A stretch of DNA of 64,000 bases from Pseudomonas sp. Irchel 3H7 (GCF_900187605.1 NZ_FYEA01000006.1:1-64000), one strand, 5' to 3'. Counted from the stretch's first letter, positions 44,398-55,442 are shown. Program-made: numbers and translations. The notes: generated by a model from the letters alone, not told the origin.

Positions 44398-45141
44398 ATG
44401 AGTCTGCAAGGTAAAGTTGCACTGGTTACCGGTGCAAGCCGCGGCATTGGTCAGGCTATCGCGTTGGAACTGGGTCGTCAGGGCGCCATTGTCATTGGCA
44501 CCGCGACCTCCGCTTCGGGCGCTGAGCGTATTGCTGCCACCCTGAAGGAAAACGGTATCCAGGGCACGGGCCTTGAGCTGAACGTCACCAGCGATGAATC
44601 GGTCAGCGCGGTGCTGGCAAGCATTCAGGAGCAGTTTGGTGCGCCAGTGGCGATCCTGGTCAATAATGCTGGCATCACCCGCGATAACCTGATGATGCGC
44701 ATGAAAGACGACGAGTGGTACGACGTGATCGATACCAACCTGAACAGTCTGTTCCGCCTGTCCAAGGGCGTTCTGCGCGGAATGACCAAGGCGCGTTGGG
44801 GCCGAATTATCAGTATTGGCTCGGTAGTGGGTGCCATGGGCAACGCAGGCCAAGTAAACTATGCAGCCGCCAAGGCCGGTCTGGAAGGTTTCAGCCGTGC
44901 GATGGCGCGTGAAGTCGGTTCGCGTTCGATTACAGTCAACTCGGTAACCCCTGGGTTTATCGACACCGATATGACGCGCGAGCTGCCTGAAGCACAGCGT
45001 GAAGCCTTGCAGACGCAGATTCCGCTGGGTCGTCTGGGACAAGCTCAAGAGATCGCGTCTGTGGTCGCTTTTCTTGCATCCGACGGTGCGGCATACGTCA
45101 CTGGGGCTACAATCCCGGTGAACGGTGGGATGTACATGTAA
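44398..45141 (+). CDS. fabG: 3-oxoacyl-ACP reductase
   Basis: FabG reduces 3-oxoacyl-ACP with NADPH. The 247-residue SDR has TGASRGIG (11-18), NNAG (89-92), Ser142 in SIGSVVG and Tyr155/Lys159 in NYAAAKAG. AGGAG lies before ATG 44398. It is 16 bp after fabD; acpP follows after a 196-bp gap with its own leader. Confidence 0.97.
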   Translation: MSLQGKVALVTGASRGIGQAIALELGRQGAIVIGTATSASGAERIAATLKENGIQGTGLELNVTSDESVSAVLASIQEQFGAPVAILVNNAGITRDNLMMRMKDDEWYDVIDTNLNSLFRLSKGVLRGMTKARWGRIISIGSVVGAMGNAGQVNYAAAKAGLEGFSRAMAREVGSRSITVNSVTPGFIDTDMTRELPEAQREALQTQIPLGRLGQAQEIASVVAFLASDGAAYVTGATIPVNGGMYM

Positions 45142-45337
45142 GTAAAATGTGACGGATTGCTTCAAAAAAATGTCATACGAGCTGTCTAAAATCCGTTATA
45201 AAGCTGCAATCTATTTATAGGCAGAGGGCCGCAGGGTTTGAGGAGTGAAGCTTTCAGTTGAAAAGCTGAAAAGTCTTTCTATACACTTACCCACTGGCCA
45301 GCTGCCTGAATTTGTCCATTAGGAGTGAAAACAAGGT

Positions 45338-45574
45338 ATGAGCACCATCGAAGAGCGCGTCAAGAAAATCGTTGCCGAGCAACTGGGTGTTAAAGAAGAA
45401 GAAGTGGTCAACACTGCTTCCTTCGTTGAAGACCTGGGTGCCGACTCCCTTGACACCGTTGAGCTGGTGATGGCTCTGGAAGAGGAATTCGAGACCGAAA
45501 TCCCTGACGAAGAAGCTGAAAAGATCACTACTGTACAAGCTGCAATCGACTACGTTACTAGCCACCAGGCGTAA
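45338..45574 (+). CDS. acpP: Acyl carrier protein
   Basis: The 78-residue acidic protein carries the growing fatty acyl chain on phosphopantetheine at Ser37 in [18 protein letters not shown]. The 196-bp upstream gap (45142-45337) is A/T-rich and probably holds an own promoter, which I could not pin down, fitting the very high expression of ACP. A terminator lies between acpP and fabF. Confidence 0.98.
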   Translation: MSTIEERVKKIVAEQLGVKEEEVVNTASFVEDLGADSLDTVELVMALEEEFETEIPDEEAEKITTVQAAIDYVTSHQA

Positions 45575-45603
45575 TAGTTTGTAATCGTTGTTTGCTGTCA
45601 TGG

Positions 45604-45638
45604 AAAAACCGCACTGCCATCATGGCGTGCGGTTTTTT
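45604..45638 (+). terminator. Terminator between acpP and fabF
   Basis: AAAAACCGCAC, inner GCCATCATGGC, GTGCGGTTTTTT. Readthrough or a separate promoter is needed for fabF; such a hairpin can set acpP well above fabF. Confidence 0.9.
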
Positions 45639-45682
45639 CTTTAGGCCTGATGCAAAATCGTCATTTGAAAAAGGAGAGTGCT

Positions 45683-46927
45683 GTGTCGCGTAGACGCGTC
45701 GTAGTCACCGGTATGGGTATGTTGTCGCCACTGGGCACGGATGTGCCGAGCAGTTGGCAGGGCATTCTGGCTGGCCGCAGTGGCATTGGTCTGATCGAAC
45801 ACACCGACCTTTCTGCCTATTCCACCCGCTTTGGCGGCTCGGTAAAGGGCTTCAATGTCGAGGAATACCTGTCGGTCAAGGAAGCGCGCAAGCTCGACCT
45901 GTTCATTCAGTACGGCCTCGCCGCAGGCTTTCAAGCCGTGCGCAACGCCGGTCTGGAAGTCACCGACGCCAACCGTGAACGCATTGGCGTGGCCATGGGT
46001 TCGGGTATCGGCGGTCTGACCAACATCGAAGAAACCAGCCGTACTCTGCATGAGACGGGTCCGCGTCGAATCTCGCCATTCTTCGTGCCAGGCTCGATCA
46101 TCAATATGATTTCCGGTTTCCTGTCCATCCACCTGGGCGCACAGGGACCTAACTACGCCATCGCCACGGCGTGTACCACCGGTACGCACTGCATCGGCAT
46201 GGCGGCGCGCAACATCATGTACGACGAAGCCGACGTGATGATCGCCGGCGGTGCCGAAATGGCTGCATGCGGTCTGGGCATGGGCGGCTTCGGCGCGTCC
46301 CGTGCACTGTCGACCCGCAACGACGAGCCAACCCGTGCCAGCCGTCCATGGGACAAGGGCCGTGATGGCTTCGTCCTTTCCGACGGTGCCGGTGCACTGG
46401 TTCTCGAAGAACTGGAGCACGCCAAGGCGCGTGGCGCGACCATCTACGCCGAGCTGATCGGCTTCGGCACCAGTGGCGATGCGTTCCACATGACTTCGCC
46501 ACCCGCCGACGGTGCCGGTGCGGCACGCTGCATCACCAATGCGTTGCGCGATGCGAAGATCAACGTCGATCAAGTGCAGTACATCAACGCCCACGGCACT
46601 TCGACCCCGGCCGGCGACCTCGCCGAAGCCAACGCGATCAAGTCGGTGTTCGGTGACCACGCCTATAAGCTGGCAGTCAGCTCGACCAAATCGATGACCG
46701 GTCACCTGTTGGGTGCGGCGGGCGCAGTCGAGGCGATCTTCAGCGTGCTGGCGATCAACAGCCAGGTCGCACCGCCGACCATCAACCTCGATGAGCCGGA
46801 CGAAGGCTGCGATCTCGATTTTGTGCCGCACACCGCGCGCAACATGGACATCGATGTCGTGCTGTCCAACTCCTTCGGTTTTGGCGGCACCAATGGCACC
46901 TTGGCATTCCGCCGGTTCGCAGGCTGA
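45683..46927 (+). CDS. fabF: 3-oxoacyl-ACP synthase II
   Basis: FabF condenses malonyl-ACP with acyl-ACP. The 414-residue protein has the catalytic triad Cys164 ([10 protein letters not shown]), His304 ([11 protein letters not shown]) and His341 ([11 protein letters not shown]). The GTG at 45683 is chosen because AAAGGAGAG ends five bases before it and it gives the standard start [18 protein letters not shown]. The stop overlaps pabC by one base. Confidence 0.97.
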   Translation: MSRRRVVVTGMGMLSPLGTDVPSSWQGILAGRSGIGLIEHTDLSAYSTRFGGSVKGFNVEEYLSVKEARKLDLFIQYGLAAGFQAVRNAGLEVTDANRERIGVAMGSGIGGLTNIEETSRTLHETGPRRISPFFVPGSIINMISGFLSIHLGAQGPNYAIATACTTGTHCIGMAARNIMYDEADVMIAGGAEMAACGLGMGGFGASRALSTRNDEPTRASRPWDKGRDGFVLSDGAGALVLEELEHAKARGATIYAELIGFGTSGDAFHMTSPPADGAGAARCITNALRDAKINVDQVQYINAHGTSTPAGDLAEANAIKSVFGDHAYKLAVSSTKSMTGHLLGAAGAVEAIFSVLAINSQVAPPTINLDEPDEGCDLDFVPHTARNMDIDVVLSNSFGFGGTNGTLAFRRFAG

Positions 46928-47742
46928 TGGACAGTTGGGTCGACGGTCAACCGGCTGACGCTCTGTCGCTGAAAGATCGCGGCCTGGCTTACGGTGATGG
47001 TCTGTTCGAGACTATCGCTGTGCGTAGCGGCCAGCCGATCCTGCTGGATCGGCACCTGACGCGTCTGGCCGATGGCTGTTCGCGTCTGGCCATTGCGGCC
47101 GATATCGAGCTGATTCGCCATGAGCTGCTGAGTTATGCAGCAGCGATGGGCGAGGGCGTGCTCAAGCTCATCCTCAGCCGTGGCGACGGTTTGCGCGGTT
47201 ATGCGCCCGACCCGGCGGCGCCGGGCCGACGCATTCTGCAAGGCAATCCTGCGGCGACTTATCCTGCTGTGCATGCTGAACAAGGCGTTCGCCTGTTTCC
47301 CTGCAACACGCGACTGTCCAAACAGCCGCTTCTCGCCGGACTCAAACATCTCAATCGATTGGAGCAGGTTCTCGCTCGTGCCGAATGGCAGGACAGCGAG
47401 CACGCCGAAGGCTTGATGCTGGATCAGGTCGGTCGAGTGATCGAGGGCGTGTTCAGCAATCTGTTTCTGGTAAGCGACGGTGTGCTGATAACGCCGGACC
47501 TCAAGCGTTGCGGTGTCGCCGGGGTGATGCGCGCCGAAATATTGTTTCAGGCCGAGTCATTGGCCATCCCCACGCAAATCGCCGATATCAGCCTCGAACA
47601 GCTGCAATGGGCTGATGAAGTGTTTGTCTGCAACAGTGTTTATGGTGTCTGGCCGGTACGCGCCTGTGCTGCACTGAGCTGGCCGGTTGGCCCGCTCACC
47701 CGTAAACTGCAAACCATTGCCCGCGCCCTATTGGATGCCTGA
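46927..47742 (+). CDS. pabC: 4-amino-4-deoxychorismate lyase
   Basis: PabC releases pyruvate from aminodeoxychorismate to give p-aminobenzoate for folate. The 271-residue fold-type IV PLP enzyme has DRGLAYGDGLFETI near the N terminus, PLP lysine Lys140 in LAGLKHLNRLEQVLAR and EGVFSNLFLV. The ATG overlaps the fabF stop (TGATG); mltG follows after two bases. The fab-pabC-mltG-tmk-holB order is conserved in gamma-proteobacteria. Confidence 0.95.
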   Translation: MDSWVDGQPADALSLKDRGLAYGDGLFETIAVRSGQPILLDRHLTRLADGCSRLAIAADIELIRHELLSYAAAMGEGVLKLILSRGDGLRGYAPDPAAPGRRILQGNPAATYPAVHAEQGVRLFPCNTRLSKQPLLAGLKHLNRLEQVLARAEWQDSEHAEGLMLDQVGRVIEGVFSNLFLVSDGVLITPDLKRCGVAGVMRAEILFQAESLAIPTQIADISLEQLQWADEVFVCNSVYGVWPVRACAALSWPVGPLTRKLQTIARALLDA

Positions 47743-47744
47743 TT

Positions 47745-48920
47745 TTGAGACGTAAACTTTTGCTGCTGCTGGAAACCGGACTGGTTCTGGCAGGGCTGTT
47801 GCTGGGCGCCAGCGCCTGGAAGATTCACTCTGCACTGGAACAGCCTCTGAACATCAAGCAGGAAGAACTGCTGGATGTGCCGAAAGGCTCTACACCGACC
47901 CGCACTTTCCTTTCACTCGAAACCGATGGCGTCATCAAGGATGCGTTCTGGCTGCGGGTTTACTGGCGCTTCAATCTCGCGGGCACGCCGATTCACAGCG
48001 GTGAGTACCGTATGCAACCGGGCATGACCGTCAATGGTCTGATCGACTTGTGGAAGCGCGGTGAAGTGGTGCAGTACAGCCTGACGCTGGTCGAGGGCTG
48101 GAATTTCCATCAGGTGCGCGCGGCGTTGGCCAAGGATGACAAGGTCGAGCAGACCCTGAACGGTTTGAGCGACAGCGACGTCATGGCGAAGATTGGTCAT
48201 AAAGGGTTGTTCCCGGAAGGCCGTTTCTTCCCCGATACCTACCGCTTTGTGCGCGGCATGTCCGATGCTGAGTTGTTGAAGAAAGCCTTTGATCGCCTTG
48301 ATGAAGTGCTGGCGAAAGAATGGGAAAGTCGTTCTGCCGATGTGCCGTACACCGAACCTTATCAAGCGCTGATCATGGCGTCGCTGGTCGAGAAGGAAAC
48401 CGGCGTGCCGCAGGAGCGTGGGCAGATTGCCGGTGTCTTTGTGCGTCGCCTGGCCTTGGGCATGCAACTGCAGACCGATCCGACCGTCATCTATGGTCTG
48501 GGCGATCGCTATACCGGCAAGTTGACCCGCGCGCATCTGAAGGAGCCGACGGCGTATAACACTTACGTGATCCCCGGCTTGCCGCCGACGCCGATCGCGA
48601 TGGTTGGCCGCGAAGCGATTCACGCCGCATTGAACCCGGTAGACGGTACCAGCCTGTACTTTGTTGCGCGTGGTGACGGTAGTCATGTGTTCTCTGACGA
48701 TCTCGATGCACATAACAATGCGGTGCGTGAGTACCAGCTCAAGCGCCGTGCCGATTACCGCTCCAGCCCTGCGCCGGCGCAAACGCCTGAAGCGGCTCCC
48801 GCTGCCGAGGATGCGATTCCTGCGGCATCTCCGGATGTAACACCGGAGTCGGTGCCACAGGTGGCACCACAGGAGCCAGCGCCGACTCCAGAAGCCGCCG
48901 CCCCACAAAACACGCAATGA
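47745..48920 (+). CDS. mltG: Endolytic murein transglycosylase MltG (YceG)
   Basis: MltG cleaves nascent glycan strands at the inner membrane and helps set their length. The 391-residue protein has one N-terminal membrane helix (about 5-25), a LysM-like region and the catalytic Glu218 in MASLVEKETGVPQERGQIAGVF, then LQTDPTVIYGLG and YNTYVIPGLPPTPI. The TTG at 47745 is used as start, because no ATG lies near the family N terminus. The last 45 residues are a Pro/Ala/Glu-rich tail absent from E. coli MltG. Confidence 0.93.
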   Translation: MRRKLLLLLETGLVLAGLLLGASAWKIHSALEQPLNIKQEELLDVPKGSTPTRTFLSLETDGVIKDAFWLRVYWRFNLAGTPIHSGEYRMQPGMTVNGLIDLWKRGEVVQYSLTLVEGWNFHQVRAALAKDDKVEQTLNGLSDSDVMAKIGHKGLFPEGRFFPDTYRFVRGMSDAELLKKAFDRLDEVLAKEWESRSADVPYTEPYQALIMASLVEKETGVPQERGQIAGVFVRRLALGMQLQTDPTVIYGLGDRYTGKLTRAHLKEPTAYNTYVIPGLPPTPIAMVGREAIHAALNPVDGTSLYFVARGDGSHVFSDDLDAHNNAVREYQLKRRADYRSSPAPAQTPEAAPAAEDAIPAASPDVTPESVPQVAPQEPAPTPEAAAPQNTQ

Positions 48921-48930
48921 CTTTGATTAA

Positions 48931-50548
<1,618 letters not shown>

Positions 50549-50590
50549 GAATGTGTACCTAGACTCTGAACATCAGCAGTGGAGGTCAAC

Positions 50591-50947
50591 ATGAATGAAC
50601 CCGTCAGCCCGGGGCCGCGCAACGGCATTTTGTCCCTGACCATCAAGGACAAGTCAGTGCTCTACGCCGCCTACATGCCGTTCATCAAGAACGGTGGCCT
50701 GTTCATCCCGACCAACAAGAGTTACAGGTTGGGCGATGAGGTGTTCATGCTGCTCAACCTGATGGACGAGGCCGAGAAGATCCCGGTGGCCGGCAAGGTT
50801 GCGTGGATCACCCCGAAAGGGGCGCAAGGCAATCGCGCTGCCGGCGTCGGCGTACAGTTCAACGATGGCGACAATACCGCGCGCAGTCGCATCGAAACCC
50901 ATCTGGCCGGAGCGCTTAAATCCGACCGTCCCACTCATACGATGTAA
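50591..50947 (+). CDS. pilZ: PilZ-domain protein, type IV pilus class
   Basis: The 118-residue cytoplasmic protein matches PilZ proper, encoded next to holB in pseudomonads and needed for type IV pilus assembly. ILSLTIKDKSVLYAAYMPFIKNGGLFIPTNKSYRLGDEVFML and GKVAWITPKG...GVGVQF are typical. The RxxxR c-di-GMP motif is absent, as in true PilZ. GGAGG sits five bases before ATG 50591. Confidence 0.92.
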   Translation: MNEPVSPGPRNGILSLTIKDKSVLYAAYMPFIKNGGLFIPTNKSYRLGDEVFMLLNLMDEAEKIPVAGKVAWITPKGAQGNRAAGVGVQFNDGDNTARSRIETHLAGALKSDRPTHTM

Positions 50948-50961
50948 GTAGCCGTCTTTTT

Positions 50962-51753
50962 ATGCTTGTAGATTCCCATTGTCACCTTGATCGCCTTGAC
51001 CTCGCCGCCCATGACGGCTCGCTGGATGCCGCACTGGATGCGGCCCGTGGGCGCGGAGTAGGGCACTTCCTGTGTATCGGCGTGAGTGCGGACAACGCCG
51101 CTGACGTCAAAGCCCTGGCTGAGCGTTATGACGACGTTGATTGTTCGGTTGGCGTGCATCCGCTCGATGTGCAGCCGGGCGCTGCGCCTGCGCTGGATTG
51201 GCTGTTGCACGAGCTCAACCACCCGAAAGTGGTGGCGATCGGTGAAACCGGTCTGGATTATCACTACGAGCCGGAAGCCGCCGAGCTGCAGCAAGAGTCA
51301 TTCCGTCTGCACCTGCAAGCGGCGCAGCAGACCGGCAAACCGGTGATCATCCACACCCGTGGCGCCCGTGCCGACACCCTTGAGTTGCTGCGCGAAGCGG
51401 CGTTGCCGCAGGCCGGTGTGCTGCATTGCTTCACCGAAGACTGGGACATGGCCAAGGCTGCACTGGACATGGGTTATTACATTTCCTTGTCGGGCATTGT
51501 CACATTCCGCAATGCCGATGCGTTGCGTGATGTCGCGAGCAAGGTCCCGGCCGATCGTTTGCTGGTGGAAACCGACTCGCCGTATCTGGCGCCGATACCT
51601 TATCGCGGCAAGCCCAATCTGCCGCAGTACGTGCGCGAAGTGGCGGAATTCCTGGCCATGCTGCGCGGGGAAAACTACGAGCGTTTTGCCGAGCAGACCA
51701 CCGAGAACTTCAAGCGTCTGTTCCCGCTGGCCTCCGTTAAATCTGCCGTGTAG
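50962..51753 (+). CDS. TatD-family metal-dependent hydrolase (YcfH-like)
   Basis: The 263-residue TIM-barrel hydrolase has the metal-binding start LVDSHCHLDRLD (His6, His8), AIGETGLDYHY, VIIHTRGA, LHCFTE and LVETDSPYLAP, the ordered motifs of TatD nucleases/deoxyribonucleases. It lies 14 bp after pilZ. The stop codon TAG is formed by the first bases of a GTAGGAGCTGCC-type REP element, so the insertion may define the C terminus. Confidence 0.92.
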   Translation: MLVDSHCHLDRLDLAAHDGSLDAALDAARGRGVGHFLCIGVSADNAADVKALAERYDDVDCSVGVHPLDVQPGAAPALDWLLHELNHPKVVAIGETGLDYHYEPEAAELQQESFRLHLQAAQQTGKPVIIHTRGARADTLELLREAALPQAGVLHCFTEDWDMAKAALDMGYYISLSGIVTFRNADALRDVASKVPADRLLVETDSPYLAPIPYRGKPNLPQYVREVAEFLAMLRGENYERFAEQTTENFKRLFPLASVKSAV

Positions 51754-51834
51754 GAGCTGCCGAAGGCTGCGATCTTTTGATCTTGATTTTGACAGGCAAA
51801 GGCAAAAGATCGCAGCCTGCGGCAGCTCCTACAG
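51750..51834. repeat. REP palindrome overlapping the tatD stop
   Basis: GTAGGAGCTGCCGAAGGCTG and CAGCCTGCGGCAGCTCCTAC arms around an A/T-rich centre; same class as 15316 and 55305. Confidence 0.92.
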
Positions 51835-51876
51835 TTGTGATGTGCAGGTAGCTGCGCCAAGCGTTAAATCGCAGGC

Positions 51877-51993
51877 AAAAAAAACCCGGGTTCTGGGGGG
51901 TGAATCCGGGTTAAGACCATTAGGAGTAAAACAAAGGCACGCGGTCCCTTGGTACCTTTATCGGCGCGACACTTGGGGGAGATGTCGCCCGAC
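51877..51993 (-). ncRNA. rgsA: Predicted small RNA RgsA (GacA- and stress-linked)
   Basis: No protein fits this gap, but on the minus strand a CAATACT box (52006-52000) is followed by about 117 bases ending in AACCCGG...CCGGGTT and eight T residues, a perfect intrinsic terminator with no upstream gene to serve. In P. aeruginosa the RpoS-dependent sRNA rgsA of about 120 nt lies in this position, beside the tatD-pilZ-holB genes. The internal stretch GGTACCAAGGGACCGCG agrees with what I remember of that RNA. Identity is by position, size and partial recall, not by search. Confidence 0.72.
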
Positions 51994-51999
51994 AGTTCA

Positions 52000-52006
52000 A
52001 GTATTG
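52000..52006 (-). promoter_or_regulatory. Putative RpoS-type -10 of rgsA
   Basis: CAATACT resembles the RpoS -10 consensus CTATACT; it lies seven bases before the inferred RNA start. No good -35 is seen, which suits RpoS. Confidence 0.5.
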
Positions 52007-52207
52007 ATCAGTCTGGCGTGCAGTCCAGTTAGCCGGTCGGGGTTTTTAAACAAATTTGGAATACGTTCGCTTCAGTTGAGTTCTCATTGCGCCCAAAACG
52101 TTCTCAAAATGAACAAGAAACACAGATATGGTCGGATGATCCGTGCATTTTTGCGCAAGTTAGGCATAATACGCGGCTTCGAATTTTGACCCTTCAGACC
52201 TTTTCTT

Positions 52208-52846
52208 ATGCACAAAGAACCTCGTAAGGTCCGTGAGTTTCGTCGCCGCGAGCAAGAAATTCTCGATACCGCGCTCAAGCTGTTCCTCGACCAAGGTGAA
52301 GACAGTGTCACCGTCGAGATGATTGCTGATGCCGTGGGTATCGGCAAAGGCACGATCTACAAGCACTTCAAATCCAAGGCCGAGATCTATCTGCGCCTGA
52401 TGCTCGATTACGAGCGCGATTTGAACGAGCTGCTGCATTCGGCCGATGTCGACAAGGACAAGGAAGCGCTGTCCCGCGCCTACTTCGAATTCCGCATGCG
52501 TGACCCGCAGCGCTATCGCCTGTTCGACCGCCTCGAAGAGAAGGTCGTCAAAGGCAATCAGGTGCCGGAAATGGTCGAGGAGCTGCACAAGATCCGTGCC
52601 TCGAACTTTGAACGCCTGACCCTGTTGATCAAGGGCCGCATCAGCGAAGGCAAGCTCGAAGACGTGCCGCCGTACTTCCACTACTGCGCGTCCTGGGCGC
52701 TGGTGCACGGCGCTGTCGCGCTGTATCACTCGCCGTTCTGGAGCAATGTGCTGGAAGATCAGGAAGGTTTCTTCCAGTTCTTGATGGACATCGGCGTGCG
52801 CATGGGCAACAAGCGCAAGCGTGATCCGGAAACCCCAAGCAGCTGA
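52208..52846 (+). CDS. TetR-family transcriptional regulator
   Basis: The 212-residue regulator has an N-terminal helix-turn-helix (about 12-60: EILDTALKLFLDQGEDSVTVEMIADAVGIGKGTIYKHFKSKAEIY) and an all-helical ligand domain. TTGAC-like sequence and GCATAATACGC lie upstream. It is probably monocistronic. The ligand and target are unknown; the position matches the TetR gene next to rgsA in P. aeruginosa. Confidence 0.93.
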   Translation: MHKEPRKVREFRRREQEILDTALKLFLDQGEDSVTVEMIADAVGIGKGTIYKHFKSKAEIYLRLMLDYERDLNELLHSADVDKDKEALSRAYFEFRMRDPQRYRLFDRLEEKVVKGNQVPEMVEELHKIRASNFERLTLLIKGRISEGKLEDVPPYFHYCASWALVHGAVALYHSPFWSNVLEDQEGFFQFLMDIGVRMGNKRKRDPETPSS

Positions 52847-52983
52847 GCCATTCAGCTGCCTTATTGCGCCATGATTTAGCTACATGACGCAGTACCGCAG
52901 GAATATACTCAGGCATAGGGCTTGCTAAAACTTGATTTGTGAGTCAAGTTTTAGCGGCTCGAAATTCTTTCGCCGGAGTGATC

Positions 52984-53952
52984 ATGATCGTTGACCGTCA
53001 AGGCAGGCGTTTTCGCAATTTGCGGATCAGCCTGACCTCAGCCTGCAATTACGCGTGTACTTACTGCGTGCCCAACGGCAAGCGGTTGGTGGCTGCGCAG
53101 GATGAGCTGTCGGCTGAGGCCATGGCGCGTGGCGTGGCGTATCTGATCGAAGCCGCCGGCATCGAACGGCTGCGCATCACTGGCGGCGAGCCGCTGGTCA
53201 GCCCCAAGCTTGAATCGTTCATGACCGCTGTCGGCAAGATGGGCCTGGAAGACATCAGCCTGACCACCAACGGTCAACTCCTCGCGAAGAAACTCCCGTT
53301 GCTGGTAGATGCCGGTCTGCGTCGGATCAACGTGTCCCTCGATACCCTCGACGCCGGTGCTTTCCGCAGCATCGCCCGTGGCGGCGATCTGGCCACCGTG
53401 CTGGATGGCATGGATCAGGCGAAAGCGGCGGGGATGAAGATCAAGGTCAACATGGTGCCGTTGCGCGGGCAGAACCTCGATCAGGTCATGCCGCTGCTCG
53501 ATTACTGCCTGGAACGCGGATACGAACTGCGCTTCATCGAATTGATGCGCATGGGCCACCTAGCCAAGGACAACAATGCGTTCCTGCAACAGTTTGTCAG
53601 TCTGCAGCAGCTGTTGGAGCTGATTGGCGAACGTTATGAGTACGCACAAACCGATGCGCCCGTAGACGCCACCGCCGTGCGTTACGCAATTCCCGGTTTT
53701 GGCAACTTTGGGGTGATCGCCAACGAAAGCGTGCCGTTCTGCCGGACGTGCTCGCGGTTGCGCTTGTCGTCGACCGGTTGGCTGCATGGCTGCCTGTCGT
53801 CGAGCAACCGCCACTATGTTGGTGATCTGCTCGACAAGCCGCGTCATCAGGCACTGCCGGCGCTTCAGCGTTTGCTGGTCAAAGCGTTGGGCGATAAACA
53901 GGAAGTGGCGTTCTCGGGCGGTGCTACCGTCATGAAGATTATCGGCGGCTGA
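52984..53952 (+). CDS. moaA: MoaA-type radical SAM GTP cyclase
   Basis: MoaA starts molybdenum cofactor synthesis by converting GTP to a cyclic intermediate. The 322-residue protein has the SAM cluster CNYACTYC (Cys21, Cys25, Cys28), ITGGEPL, and the second cluster Cys253-x2-Cys256-x13-Cys270 in FCRTCSRLRLSSTGWLHGC, specific to MoaA. The C terminus ends in Gly-Gly, needed for MoaA activity. GGAG precedes ATG 52984. It stands alone, not with moaB-E, and may be one of two moaA copies. Confidence 0.82.
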   Translation: MIVDRQGRRFRNLRISLTSACNYACTYCVPNGKRLVAAQDELSAEAMARGVAYLIEAAGIERLRITGGEPLVSPKLESFMTAVGKMGLEDISLTTNGQLLAKKLPLLVDAGLRRINVSLDTLDAGAFRSIARGGDLATVLDGMDQAKAAGMKIKVNMVPLRGQNLDQVMPLLDYCLERGYELRFIELMRMGHLAKDNNAFLQQFVSLQQLLELIGERYEYAQTDAPVDATAVRYAIPGFGNFGVIANESVPFCRTCSRLRLSSTGWLHGCLSSSNRHYVGDLLDKPRHQALPALQRLLVKALGDKQEVAFSGGATVMKIIGG

Positions 53953-53959
53953 ACCTCCC

Positions 53960-54032
53960 TCATCGCTAGCAGGCTAGCTCCCACAGGTTGAACGCATTCC
54001 AAATGTGGGAGTGAGCTTGCTCGCGAAGGCGA
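53960..54032. repeat. REP inverted pair
   Basis: CATCGCTAGCAGGCTAGCTC and GTGGGAGTGAGCTTGCTCGC face each other; the left arm is diverged. Confidence 0.8.
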
Positions 54033-54123
54033 TCCATCATTCGCCAAAAATCCCGAGCTGGCGCAAAAGCTGCATCCAACGGCCATTCGCCGGTTTTCCG
54101 TCACCGGCCTCTGGAGGAATAGG

Positions 54124-54729
54124 ATGCGTAGCCTGGTTTTGCTGCTGGCCGTTTTGGCGCTTGGCGGCTGTATGACTGTCAGCGATATGGCCGAAGGCAC
54201 TCGCTACCAAATGAGCGACGCAGGCTTGCTGGACCACAGCGATAGCCGCCGCGTGAACAACTTCCGCATTCAGCCGGACTCGTTTATCTACATCGCTCAA
54301 GGCGCGTTCGCACCGCCGGGTGGTTCTTACCCGCGGCCGAACGTTGTGGCAGAAGAAGCCTTCAAAGGCTTCGTCGAATACTTCCCGATGGTCCGCCGTG
54401 CCCGTGCGCCGGAAGGCCTCGATCAGGCGATGGGCGAAGCTCGCGATGCTGGCGCGCACTATCTGCTGTACACCCGCTTCGCCAAGGCTGACGACCGCAT
54501 CGGCAACTCCGATGAATGGCTCGATGAAGAAGCGGTTGATCGCCTTGGCATCGACGGCGGCGTGATTCAGATCATGTTGATCGAGACCAGCACCCAGTAT
54601 TTGATTGATACTGCACGGATCAAGAGTCGTGGCGGTTTACTGACGTTCCACGACAGCAAGCCCGAAGACCTGATCGGCCCGCCGCTGGCCCAGTACGCGC
54701 GCAGTCTGTTGGGAGTCGGCGACCAATAA
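54124..54729 (+). CDS. Lipoprotein, DUF4823 family
   Basis: The 201-residue protein has a short signal peptide with lipobox LGGC (lipidated Cys16), so it should be membrane-anchored in the periplasm. The rest (RYQMSDAGLLDHSDSRRVNNFRIQPDSFIYIAQGAF; YLLYTRFAKADDRIG; QIMLIETSTQYLIDTARIKS) matches the DUF4823 family of unknown function. GGAGGAATAGG precedes ATG 54124. A DUF1285 gene follows after 15 bases. Confidence 0.88.
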   Translation: MRSLVLLLAVLALGGCMTVSDMAEGTRYQMSDAGLLDHSDSRRVNNFRIQPDSFIYIAQGAFAPPGGSYPRPNVVAEEAFKGFVEYFPMVRRARAPEGLDQAMGEARDAGAHYLLYTRFAKADDRIGNSDEWLDEEAVDRLGIDGGVIQIMLIETSTQYLIDTARIKSRGGLLTFHDSKPEDLIGPPLAQYARSLLGVGDQ

Positions 54730-54744
54730 TTCAAGGAGAACGCC

Positions 54745-55305
54745 ATGAGTGGCCCGCAAAAAGCCAATGACCTGTTGGGACAGATCCCGAAAACCAAAGG
54801 CTTGCCGCCGGTGCACTTGTGGAACCCGGACTTCTGCGGCGACATCGACATGCGCATCGCCCGCGATGGCACCTGGTATTACCTGGGCACGCCGATCGGG
54901 CGCAAGCCGATGGTCAAATTGTTCTCCACGATCATGCGCCGCGATGGCGATGATTATTTCCTGATCACTCCGGTCGAGAAGGTCGGGATCAAGGTCGACG
55001 ACGCGCCGTTTGTGGCGATTGCCGTCGAGGTTGAAGGCGAAGGGGAGGCGCAGCTGTTGCGCTTCACCACCAACGTCGAGGAAACAGCCGAAGCGGGGCC
55101 GGAGCATCCGATCCGCGTCGAGATTGATCCGACAACGCAAGAACCCGCGCCTTACGTGCATGTGCGTACCAACCTTGAAGCGCTGATCCACCGAAATGTG
55201 TTCTATCAACTGGTGGAACTGGCGGTCAGCCGCGAAATCGACGGGCAGCGTTGGCTCGGTGTGTGGAGTGGCGGCGAGTTCTTCCGCATCGGCCTCGAAC
55301 CTTAA
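54745..55305 (+). CDS. DUF1285-domain protein
   Basis: The 186-residue soluble protein ([61 protein letters not shown]) is a clear DUF1285 member with no known function. AAGGAG lies before ATG 54745. It is probably co-transcribed with the lipoprotein gene; the stop is directly followed by a REP hairpin with a T run that can serve as terminator. Confidence 0.9.
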   Translation: MSGPQKANDLLGQIPKTKGLPPVHLWNPDFCGDIDMRIARDGTWYYLGTPIGRKPMVKLFSTIMRRDGDDYFLITPVEKVGIKVDDAPFVAIAVEVEGEGEAQLLRFTTNVEETAEAGPEHPIRVEIDPTTQEPAPYVHVRTNLEALIHRNVFYQLVELAVSREIDGQRWLGVWSGGEFFRIGLEP

Positions 55306-55376
55306 AGGATCGCAGCCTTCGGCAGCTCCTACATGGCGTACATCTGTAGGAGCTGCCGAAGGCTGCGATCTTTTTT
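55305..55376. repeat. REP palindrome acting as likely terminator
   Basis: GATCGCAGCCTTCGGCAGC and GCTGCCGAAGGCTGCGATC are perfect inverted arms followed by TTTTTTT. Confidence 0.92.
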
Positions 55377-55388
55377 TGTCGTTGACAC

Positions 55389-55407
55389 CTAATCATATGA
55401 TGATTAG
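55389..55407. promoter_or_regulatory. Putative operator of the FCD-type GntR regulator (own gene)
   Basis: A perfect 8-bp inverted repeat CTAATCAT-ATG-ATGATTAG lies just after TTGACA (55382-55387), overlapping the promoter of the regulator gene. Its core ATCATATGAT recurs as ATCATACGAT upstream of araF. Confidence 0.65.
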
Positions 55408-55442
55408 CTTAATCACCCATCGCAATCCGCTTTGAGGTGTTC

